From: Lampropedia cohaerens
GTDB taxonomy: Bacteria; Pseudomonadota; Gammaproteobacteria; Burkholderiales; Burkholderiaceae_C
DNA: 64,000 nucleotides
Assembly: GCF_001005215.1 (NCBI RefSeq)
Contig: NZ_LBNQ01000019.1
Span: 62,001 to 126,000, forward strand
Direction: 5' to 3'
A program made the translations under genes and the position numbers. Of this stretch, positions 56,342-64,000 are shown piece by piece (within the stretch, counting starts at the first letter, position 1; the number at the start of each line of letters is the position of its first letter). Under the pieces are notes generated by a model. It searched no databases, had not been told where the DNA came from, and worked only from the letters and a program-made list of their open reading frames with translations.

Positions 56342-57067
56342 TCAGTCCTGGCGCCCCAGCAGTGCATCCGCCAAAGCCGTCAGCTCCCTGAACTGCCGCG
56401 GCACTGCTGTGACAAGGGGCCAGTGCGCGCCTTCGCGATTGATCCAGGCCACATGCATGCCGGCCTGGCGCGCTCCGTCAACATCAAGCAGCGGGTCATC
56501 ACCCACATGCATAATTTCCTGCAAAGCGCAACCGGCTTGCCGCGCCGCCTGGGCAAAGATGCGCGCATCGGGCTTGGCAACCCCAGCCTCGCGCGCACCC
56601 AAGGCGGAGTGAAAGTAGCGCCCTACGGGCATCTGCATCACCTGCGCATTGCCGTTGCTGAGCGCGATCAGTGGCCAGCGCGCAGCCAGCCGCCGCAGTG
56701 CCTCCTCGACCTCGGGATATGGCTCGACTTGCTGGCGCACCGCAAAAAACTCCGCAAAGGCGGGTTCGGCCAGCGCCACATCCTCGCCTGCCGCTTGCAG
56801 CACCTGCGCGATCGTCTGCTTGCGCAGAAAGGACAGATCATGCAATCGGTCGGGATGCGCGGCCTCCACCGCCGCGCGCAGCGCCTGGGGCACACCGGGT
56901 TGCTGCCAATGCGCCGCAGCGCGCGGCGCATGCACCTGCAGCCACGCCAGCAGATGCGCCTCTGCCTTGTGAATGGTAGGCCACACGGGCCACAAGGTGT
57001 CATCCAGATCCAGCGTAATGGCGCGAATATGGGAAGGTTCGGGAAACGGCGAATTGGAGCAGGACAT
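56342..57067 (-). CDS. HAD-superfamily hydrolase (subfamily IA)
   Basis: A 241-residue phosphatase-like protein. HAD motifs are complete: motif I TLDLDDTLWPV (nucleophile Asp about 20), motif II ALSNGN, motif III Lys in GVAKPDARIF and motif IV HVGDDPLLDVDGA. The helical cap between motifs I and II is of C1 type. It resembles YigB/YjjG-type enzymes (FMN or nucleotide phosphatases), but the substrate cannot be fixed. It is divergent from dapC with a 50-bp gap. Confidence 0.9.
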   Translation of the reverse strand: MSCSNSPFPEPSHIRAITLDLDDTLWPVWPTIHKAEAHLLAWLQVHAPRAAAHWQQPGVPQALRAAVEAAHPDRLHDLSFLRKQTIAQVLQAAGEDVALAEPAFAEFFAVRQQVEPYPEVEEALRRLAARWPLIALSNGNAQVMQMPVGRYFHSALGAREAGVAKPDARIFAQAARQAGCALQEIMHVGDDPLLDVDGARQAGMHVAWINREGAHWPLVTAVPRQFRELTALADALLGRQD

Positions 57068-57117
57068 GCCGGCAGGATAGCCGATGAACTGCGTGCGCGC
57101 AGCGATAATCCCATTCC

Positions 57118-58329
57118 ATGAATCCCCGTCTCGATGCCCTGCACCCTTACCCCTTCGAGCGCCTGCGCGCGCTGTTTGCCGATGTGGCGCCGAACCCGGC
57201 GCTCAAGCCCATCAGCCTGGGCATTGGCGAGCCGCGCCACGCCACGCCGCAGCTGGTGCTCGATGCCTACCAGCAGGCGCTGCACAACCCTGCGCAGGGC
57301 CTGGCCAGCTACCCTGCGACAGCGGGTTCGCCCGCGCTGCGCGCGGCCTTTGCCGCGTGGCTGGGAAGGCGCTATGGCGTGCAGGTGGACGCCGATACGC
57401 AGACACTGCCGGTCAACGGCACGCGGGAGGCATTGTTTGCGCTGACGCAAGCGGTGGTCGATCCCGGCGCCGGCGACGCCATCGTCGTCTGTCCCAATCC
57501 GTTCTATCAGATCTATGAAGGCGCGGCGCTGCTGGCCGGTGCCCAGCCTTTTTACGCCAACAGCGATCCGGTGCGCAATTTCGCGGTGGACTGGAATGCC
57601 GTGCCACGCGAGGTCTGGGCCCGCACGCAATTGGTCTTTGTCTGCTCGCCCGGCAATCCCACCGGCGCGGTCATGCCGCAGCAGGAGTGGGCCAAGCTGT
57701 TCGCGTTGAGCGACGAGTTCGGTTTCGTCATCGCCAGCGACGAGTGCTACAGCGAAATCTACTTTGGCGACACGCCCCCACTAGGCAGCCTGCAGGCAGC
57801 AGCGGCACTGGGCCGGCACGACCTGCGCAACCTGGTGATGCTCACCAGCCTCTCCAAGCGCAGCAACGTGCCCGGCATGCGCAGCGGCTTCGTGGCAGGC
57901 GATGCAGCCATCCTGCGGCGCTTTCTGCTCTACCGTACCTATCATGGCTGTGCCATGGCGCTGCCTGTGCAGGCCGCCTCCATCGCCGCATGGGGAGACG
58001 AAAACCATGTGCAGGCCAACCGTGCGCTCTACCACCGCAAGTTTGCCGAAGTCACGCCGCTGCTGGCCGAGGTGCTGGAGGTGCAATTGCCCGACGCTGG
58101 CTTCTACCTGTGGGCCGGCATTCCCGACACGCTCGGCCTGTCTGACACGGCATTTGCCCGCGCGCTCTACCAGCAACAGGCCGTGACGGTACTGCCGGGC
58201 AGCTACCTTGCACGGGAGAGTCAGGGCTGCAATCCCGGACGCAATCGCGTGCGCATGGCACTGGTGGCCGGCGTCGATGAATGCCTGGAAGCTGCAGCGC
58301 GCATCGCCCGCTTTGTTCACGGCGCCTGA
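57118..58329 (+). CDS. dapC: Succinyldiaminopimelate transaminase
   Basis: A 403-residue fold-type I PLP aminotransferase. PLP Lys247 is in TSLSKRSNVPGMRSGF. Other family blocks are SPGNPTGAVMPQQEW and RVRMALV near the end. It resembles DapC of beta-proteobacteria, which makes N-succinyl-LL-2,6-diaminopimelate in the lysine/peptidoglycan pathway. The following dapD and dapE confirm the role. Confidence 0.93.
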   Translation: MNPRLDALHPYPFERLRALFADVAPNPALKPISLGIGEPRHATPQLVLDAYQQALHNPAQGLASYPATAGSPALRAAFAAWLGRRYGVQVDADTQTLPVNGTREALFALTQAVVDPGAGDAIVVCPNPFYQIYEGAALLAGAQPFYANSDPVRNFAVDWNAVPREVWARTQLVFVCSPGNPTGAVMPQQEWAKLFALSDEFGFVIASDECYSEIYFGDTPPLGSLQAAAALGRHDLRNLVMLTSLSKRSNVPGMRSGFVAGDAAILRRFLLYRTYHGCAMALPVQAASIAAWGDENHVQANRALYHRKFAEVTPLLAEVLEVQLPDAGFYLWAGIPDTLGLSDTAFARALYQQQAVTVLPGSYLARESQGCNPGRNRVRMALVAGVDECLEAAARIARFVHGA

Positions 58330-58483
58330 CAGACCCGTGCGCAGGTCCTGATGCCGCCTGCGCGCGTCGTGATCTGGCGCAGCGGCACTGGCCGCTACGC
58401 GCATCTTTTACACTCACGGGTTTGCGCCGGCTGCGGCTGTCGCCCTCTGTCACCTTTTCTTTACTGAACCACTACCTTCTCTC

Positions 58484-59308
58484 ATGACGCAAGCCCTGCA
58501 AAGCCTGATCGAAAACGCCTGGGAAACCCGCAGCGAATTCTCGCCCGCCTCCGCCCCCGCCGATGTGCGCAACGCCGTGGAGGATGTCATCGCACAGCTT
58601 GACAGTGGCGCACTGCGCGTGGCCACCCGCAACGGCGTGGGCGACTGGACGGTGCACCAATGGATCAAGAAGGCGGTGCTGCTGTCGTTTCGCCTCAACG
58701 ATAACGAGGTGATGCAAGCCGGCCAGCTCAGCTTCTACGACAAGGTGCCCACCAAGTTCTCGGGTCTGTCGCCGCAGGAACTGGCCGCCACCGGCGTGCG
58801 GGTGGTGCCGCCCGCTGTCGCACGCCGCGGCAGCTTCATCGCCAAGGGCGCCATCCTGATGCCCTCCTACACCAACATCGGCGCTTACGTCGACGAAGGC
58901 ACGATGGTGGACACCTGGGCCACGGTGGGCTCCTGCGCGCAGGTGGGCAAGAACGTCCACCTCTCAGGTGGCGTGGGGCTTGGCGGCGTGCTGGAGCCGT
59001 TGCAGGCCAATCCGACCATCATTGAGGACAACTGCTTCATCGGCGCCCGCTCGGAAATCGTCGAAGGCGTGATCGTGGAAGAGAATTCCGTGATCTCGAT
59101 GGGCGTCTACATCGGCCAGAGCACACCGATCTACGACCGCACCACCGGCGAAGTCAACTACGGCCGCGTGCCGGCCGGCTCCGTGGTCATCAGCGGCACA
59201 CTGCCCAAGGATGGCGGCAGGTACAACCTGTATGCTGCCATCATCGTCAAGCGGGTGGATGCGCAAACGCGTGCCAAGACCAGTCTGAACGACCTGCTGC
59301 GCGACTGA
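58484..59308 (+). CDS. dapD: Tetrahydrodipicolinate N-succinyltransferase
   Basis: A 274-residue trimeric acyltransferase that succinylates tetrahydrodipicolinate with succinyl-CoA. The left-handed beta-helix hexapeptide repeats run from about residue 110 ([20 protein letters not shown]) to 220. [13 protein letters not shown] and [20 protein letters not shown] are signatures. It lies 154 bp after dapC and 147 bp before pilU, followed by a GC-rich hairpin. Confidence 0.97.
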   Translation: MTQALQSLIENAWETRSEFSPASAPADVRNAVEDVIAQLDSGALRVATRNGVGDWTVHQWIKKAVLLSFRLNDNEVMQAGQLSFYDKVPTKFSGLSPQELAATGVRVVPPAVARRGSFIAKGAILMPSYTNIGAYVDEGTMVDTWATVGSCAQVGKNVHLSGGVGLGGVLEPLQANPTIIEDNCFIGARSEIVEGVIVEENSVISMGVYIGQSTPIYDRTTGEVNYGRVPAGSVVISGTLPKDGGRYNLYAAIIVKRVDAQTRAKTSLNDLLRD

Positions 59309-59334
59309 ACTGCCCGGCATCGACGCAGCGAGGC

Positions 59335-59364
59335 CGCACCGGCTGCCCAGCCGGTGCGATTTGC
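59335..59364 (+). terminator. Hairpin after dapD
   Basis: CGCACCGGCT (59335-59344) pairs with AGCCGGTGCG (59349-59358) around a four-base loop. Only a short T-rich stretch (ATTTGCCCC) follows, so termination may be partial. Confidence 0.5.
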
Positions 59365-59455
59365 CCCATAATGCCCTCGATACATTTATCGCTCGAATCT
59401 GATCATTTGTTACAAGGCGCCGCAGACGCGTAAGCCCGCTAACCGGCGCAGGGGC

Positions 59456-60628
59456 ATGACCATGGCAGCAATGCAGCGCCTGTTTCGCCTGATGGCGGAT
59501 AACAAGGCCTCCGACATCTTCATTTCCGCCAACTCGCCGGTACTGATCAAGATCCGCGGCGAGACCATCCCCGTCAACAACCAGGTGATGGCCGCCGATG
59601 CCCCGCTGCGGCTGCTCGGGGACGTCGTCTCCGCGGAGCAGCTTGCACAACTGCAGGAAACCGGCGAGCTCAACGTCGGCGTGCCGCTGGAGGGCGTAGG
59701 CCGCTTCCGCATCAGCGCTATGCGCCAGCGCGGCAGCTACGCGATCGTGGTGCGATATGTGCCCAGCGAGATTCCGGAGTTGCACACACTGCGCCTGCCA
59801 GCGATTCTGGAGAGCCTGGCGATGGAGAAACGCGGGCTCATTCTGCTCGTCGGCGCAACCGGCTCGGGCAAGAGCACAACCATCGCCTCCATGATGGACC
59901 TGCGCAACAGGAATGTCGCCGGGCACATTCTGACCATCGAGGATCCGATCGAATACGAGTTCACCAACCGCCGCAGCATCATCAATCAGCGCGAAGTCGG
60001 CAGTGACACCGCCTCGCTGGCCGTCGGCCTGCGCAATGCGCTGCGCCAGGCACCGGACGTGATCCAGATCGGCGAAATCCGCGACCGCGAGACCATGTCC
60101 GCCGCGCTGGCCTACGCCCAATCGGGCCACCTGTGCATTTCCACCCTGCACGCCAATAACAGCTACCACGCGCTCAACCGCATCCTGAGCTTTTACCCCG
60201 TGGAGGTGCGCCCGACCATGCTGGGCGATCTGGCAGCCACCCTCAAGGCCATCGTTTCCCAACGGCTGCTGCGCGGCATCGATGGCGAGCGCCTGCCGGC
60301 CACCGAGGTGCTGCTCAACACCAAGCTGATCTCCGAGCTGATCGAGGCCGGCGACTTCTCTGCCATCCGTGATGCCATGCAGCAGTCGCTCAGCGAAGGC
60401 TCGCAGACCTTCGAGGAGTCCCTGGCCTTCCTGGTTGCCGAAGGACTGGTGGACCGCAAGGAGGCCTTCTCGCACGCCGACTCTCCCACCAACCTCATGT
60501 GGCGCCTGCAGAACGACTTTGCGATGGCGGCCAATGCCGCCAAGGCCAGCGTGGTGCAGGAACAGGAGGAAAGCGACGCGCCCAGCTTCACCGAGTTCAC
60601 GCTCGACGTACGCGCGCAGGAGCGCTGA
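59456..60628 (+). CDS. pilU: Type IV pilus retraction ATPase family protein (PilU-like)
   Basis: A 390-residue PilT/PilU ATPase. Features are the N-terminal DNKASDIFISANSPVLIKI, Walker A GATGSGKSTT (from residue 133), the Asp box region, Walker B VIQIGEIRDRETM and the His box SGHLCISTLHANN. The C-terminus extends beyond PilT, as in PilU. ATG 59456 follows GCAGGGGC; a second ATG at 59462 is possible. It lies between dapD and dapE, without other pil genes. Confidence 0.88.
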   Translation: MTMAAMQRLFRLMADNKASDIFISANSPVLIKIRGETIPVNNQVMAADAPLRLLGDVVSAEQLAQLQETGELNVGVPLEGVGRFRISAMRQRGSYAIVVRYVPSEIPELHTLRLPAILESLAMEKRGLILLVGATGSGKSTTIASMMDLRNRNVAGHILTIEDPIEYEFTNRRSIINQREVGSDTASLAVGLRNALRQAPDVIQIGEIRDRETMSAALAYAQSGHLCISTLHANNSYHALNRILSFYPVEVRPTMLGDLAATLKAIVSQRLLRGIDGERLPATEVLLNTKLISELIEAGDFSAIRDAMQQSLSEGSQTFEESLAFLVAEGLVDRKEAFSHADSPTNLMWRLQNDFAMAANAAKASVVQEQEESDAPSFTEFTLDVRAQER

Positions 60629-61921
<1,293 letters not shown>

Positions 61922-62860
61922 ATGCCCATGCCCGCATCCTCCGACTTGCCTTCGGCCCTGCCCACCAACCTGCTGCAAGCCGTCGCGCAGGCGGCCGAGA
62001 TGCTCACACAGGCCGGCGTTGCATTCGGGCACGGCACCGACAATGCCTGGGATGAAGCCGCCTGGCTGGTGCTCTGGCAGCTGGGACTGCCGCTGGATAC
62101 CGATCTGCAAGGCGCGCAGGGACAGCAGGCCATCAACGCCGCCCAATGGCAGGCAATCTTGGCACTGCTGGCGCGGCGCATCCATGAGCGCGTGCCAGCG
62201 GCCTACCTCACCGGCGAGGCGTGGCTGCACGGCGTGCCGTTTTACATCGATGCCCGCAGCATCGTGCCGCGCAGCCTGATCGCAGGCCCTATCGTCGATG
62301 GCACACTGGACATCTGGCTGAGTGATCGGACCCGCCGCGTTCTGGATCTGTGCACCGGCAACGGCAGCCTGGCCGTGCTGGCGGCGCTGGCCTGGCCCGA
62401 TGTGACGGTCGATGCACTGGACCTGAGTGCCGACGCGCTAGCCGTTGCCGCCATCAACGTGCAGCGCCATGACCTGCAGTCGCGCATACGCTGCATCCAG
62501 TCCGATGCCCTGGGCGCACTGCAGCCAGGCGTCGATTGCTACGACCTGGTACTGTGCAACCCGCCCTACGTCAACAGCCAGAGCATGGCGACCTTGCCAG
62601 CAGAATACCGCGCCGAGCCGGCACTGGCGCTGGCCGGTGGCGACGATGGGATGGACTTCATTCGCCCGGTCCTGCGTCAATTGCCCCATTTCATGACCGA
62701 ATCGGCCGTGCTGGTGCTGGAAGTCGGCCATGAAGCCGAGCATTTCGAGCGCGCCTTTCCCGATCTGGTGGGCCATTGGCTGGCGACGCCGGACGGCACC
62801 CGCCAGGTTATCGTGCTCGAACGTGACGCCTTGCTGCAGGGAATAGCGCAGAGACCCTGA
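61922..62860 (+). CDS. prmB: 50S ribosomal protein L3 N5-glutamine methyltransferase
   Basis: A 312-residue SAM-dependent methyltransferase of the HemK family. VLDLCTGNGSLAVLAA is the SAM-binding loop and the catalytic NPPY is at residues 213-216. PrmB methylates a glutamine of ribosomal protein L3. The N-terminal 80 residues form the helical recognition domain. It starts at the base directly after the dapE stop, so the two are translationally coupled. Confidence 0.93.
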   Translation: MPMPASSDLPSALPTNLLQAVAQAAEMLTQAGVAFGHGTDNAWDEAAWLVLWQLGLPLDTDLQGAQGQQAINAAQWQAILALLARRIHERVPAAYLTGEAWLHGVPFYIDARSIVPRSLIAGPIVDGTLDIWLSDRTRRVLDLCTGNGSLAVLAALAWPDVTVDALDLSADALAVAAINVQRHDLQSRIRCIQSDALGALQPGVDCYDLVLCNPPYVNSQSMATLPAEYRAEPALALAGGDDGMDFIRPVLRQLPHFMTESAVLVLEVGHEAEHFERAFPDLVGHWLATPDGTRQVIVLERDALLQGIAQRP

Positions 62861-62886
62861 ACGCCATCACACTGCGCGTCTGAGCG

Positions 62887-63222
62887 TCACACTGGCGCGC
62901 AAGTCCGGCCCCTGGGCTTCTGGCCAACTCCGGACACCAGATACCGCCCCGGGGACCAATCCCGCGCCATAGGTGGCGTCGTCGCATCGCACTCCTGCCT
63001 GGTCAGCACCATCGCGCGCAGCGGCACCTTGCCGGGCACCTTCTTGTCAGTATCCCCATAACGACGCATCACCTCGGCAACGCGAAGCAGCCCCATGGCG
63101 AAGGATGCCAGTGACACGAGCGCCGTCACGAATGCCGTCGGGAGACGCCCACGCATTAGGCGCTGCAGCGAATACCTGGATGCTGACAACGTACCGGGAA
63201 GATGCCTGCACTGCAGCTGCAT
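62887..63222 (-). CDS. Possible small hypothetical protein
   Basis: A frame of 111 codons from ATG 63222, with GGAAAGGCGG upstream. A hydrophobic segment (LPTAFVTALVSLASFAMGLL) at about 28-47 is followed by a basic, Cys-containing tail (RRYGDTDKKVPGKV onward). I recognise no family. The frame stays open upstream to 63408 without a better start. It may be a real small membrane protein, a gene remnant or chance. Confidence 0.3.
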   Translation of the reverse strand: MQLQCRHLPGTLSASRYSLQRLMRGRLPTAFVTALVSLASFAMGLLRVAEVMRRYGDTDKKVPGKVPLRAMVLTRQECDATTPPMARDWSPGRYLVSGVGQKPRGRTCAPV

Positions 63223-63407
63223 GGCCCCGCCTTTCCCGTCATTCGACAGACATGCAAGCCGACACGCCGAACAGGAAATCGCTGCCACGGCGAAGAAAAT
63301 TGGCTGACCAGAATGTGGCCTGAAGCCGTTTCGAGGCAATCTCGCGAAACGCTTGAACAGGCCGCGCCAAGGACCCATGCCCCGCCATGCCCTGGAGGAC
63401 AAAAGCA

Positions 63408-63433
63408 AACGGGCGCCCTGTCAGGCGCCCGTT
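63408..63433 (-). terminator. Intrinsic terminator of the M23 peptidase gene
   Basis: AACGGGCGCC (63408-63417) and GGCGCCCGTT (63424-63433) are perfect ten-base arms with a six-base loop. On the minus strand a T-rich TTTGCTTTTG follows. It lies 33 bp after the M23 stop. Confidence 0.85.
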
Positions 63434-63466
63434 CACGAAAAGGTCATGCAAAAAGCTCAGTGGACG

Positions 63467-64000
63467 CTATTCAGCGCTGGCCTGCACCATCAGCGGCGCC
63501 TGCTCGAACATGATGCGGGTCGACTGAGCCAGCGCATCGAAACGCTCACGCACCGCTTTGGACACTGGCGAGGCCGCTGCACTTTGTTGTGCGATGGTGC
63601 GCGGATCCTTGAACTGGCCGTTGACCCGCAGCTCGAAGTGCAGGTGGGGCCCGGTGGACATGCCGGTCGATCCCACCGCGCCGATTTGCTGCCCTTGCGA
63701 GACGCGCTCGCCAGTCTTGACATCGCGTCGACTCATGTGTGCGTACACCGTTACGCGCCCCTCGCCATGATCGATGTAGACCACATTGCCATAGCTGTTA
63801 CTCCAGCCGGACTTCTGCACCACGCCATCGCCGATGGTGCGCACAGGCGTTCCGGTGCGCGCCGCGTAATCAATGCCGTTGTGGTTGCGCCAGGTCTTGC
63901 GGATGGGGTGGAAACGCCGGCCAAAATTGCTCGATACCCGCGAAAACTCCAGCGGCGAAGCAAGAAATGCACGACGCAGGTTGGAGCCGTCCAGCGCGTA
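63467..64000 (-). CDS. M23-family metallopeptidase (partial, N-terminus outside window)
   Basis: The C-terminal 177 residues of a LytM/M23 peptidase; the 5' end lies beyond position 64000. Zinc ligands are seen in FHPIRKTWRNHNGIDYAA (upstream His and Asp) and HLHFE. YAHMSRRDVKTGERVSQGQ and GSTGMSTGPHLHFELRVNG are core blocks. Such enzymes cleave peptidoglycan cross-bridges or act as division and elongation hydrolases (MepM-like). After the catalytic domain, about 40 residues form a helical tail. The gene reads leftward and ends at a strong terminator. Confidence 0.92.
   Translation of the reverse strand, partial: YALDGSNLRRAFLASPLEFSRVSSNFGRRFHPIRKTWRNHNGIDYAARTGTPVRTIGDGVVQKSGWSNSYGNVVYIDHGEGRVTVYAHMSRRDVKTGERVSQGQQIGAVGSTGMSTGPHLHFELRVNGQFKDPRTIAQQSAAASPVSKAVRERFDALAQSTRIMFEQAPLMVQASAE

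Larger units (their letters stand above)
62861..63466. other. 606-bp region between prmB and the M23 gene
   Basis: A convergent gap. It holds the M23 terminator (63408-63433) and a possible small minus-strand gene (62887-63222). Other open frames overlap the terminator and are not supported. Confidence 0.5.

Noticed and set aside
63239-63451. A 70-codon minus-strand frame
   Set aside because: It begins within the perfect terminator hairpin of the M23 gene, so it is unlikely to be a gene.

Overview
The window is GC-rich chromosomal DNA of a betaproteobacterium, most likely order Burkholderiales and close to Comamonadaceae. The evidence is gene order and family type. The complete nuoA-N operon is followed by DUF2818 and DUF1178 genes. 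The aceE-aceF-lpdA operon has an E3 with its own lipoyl domain and lies next to a FixL/FixJ-like pair. The run dapC-dapD-pilU-dapE-prmB, a type-B L31 and an AcnA-type aconitase also fit. No phage, plasmid, CRISPR, rRNA or intact insertion sequence was seen. It reads as core chromosome with one small palindromic repeat family scattered between genes.

Layout: 0.1-2.6 kb, alpha-E/ATP-grasp pair. 2.8-7.1 kb, comEC, ridA and uppP. 7.2-12.4 kb, envelope-modification block: eptA-PAP2-dgkA reads leftward, and an OmpR-type response regulator plus QseC/PmrB-type kinase reads rightward. The 115-bp divergent gap holds four evenly spaced TTCAG half-sites. 12.5-16.5 kb, rpmE2, an ArnT-like glycosyltransferase, a phoR without phoB, and tRNA-Leu(UAA). 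16.9-24.7 kb, acnA, dtd, a P1-family peptidase, an M14 lipoprotein peptidase and an EI24 membrane protein, all leftward. 24.9-26.7 kb, a DMT transporter and two DUF genes. 26.8-41.5 kb, the full 14-gene complex I operon. 42.3-49.3 kb, mog and the pyruvate dehydrogenase operon. 49.7-55.9 kb, a sensor kinase/FixJ pair, folD and prlC. 56.3-62.9 kb, a HAD phosphatase, the lysine/DAP genes, pilU and prmB. 63.5-64.0 kb, the C-terminal part of an M23 peptidase cut by the window end.

Functionally the window joins central carbon and respiratory metabolism (PDH, aconitase, complex I) to envelope maintenance (UppP, DgkA, EptA, PAP2, meso-DAP synthesis, M23 peptidase). The most coherent possible regulatory system is the divergent two-component system with the eptA-PAP2-dgkA unit. 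EptA makes diacylglycerol when it decorates lipid A, and DgkA recycles it. The most interesting non-coding signals are a 267-bp element with 31-bp perfect terminal inverted repeats at 56.1 kb, its diverged relatives at 14.9, 16.8 and 23.6 kb, and a chain of four hairpins upstream of mog.
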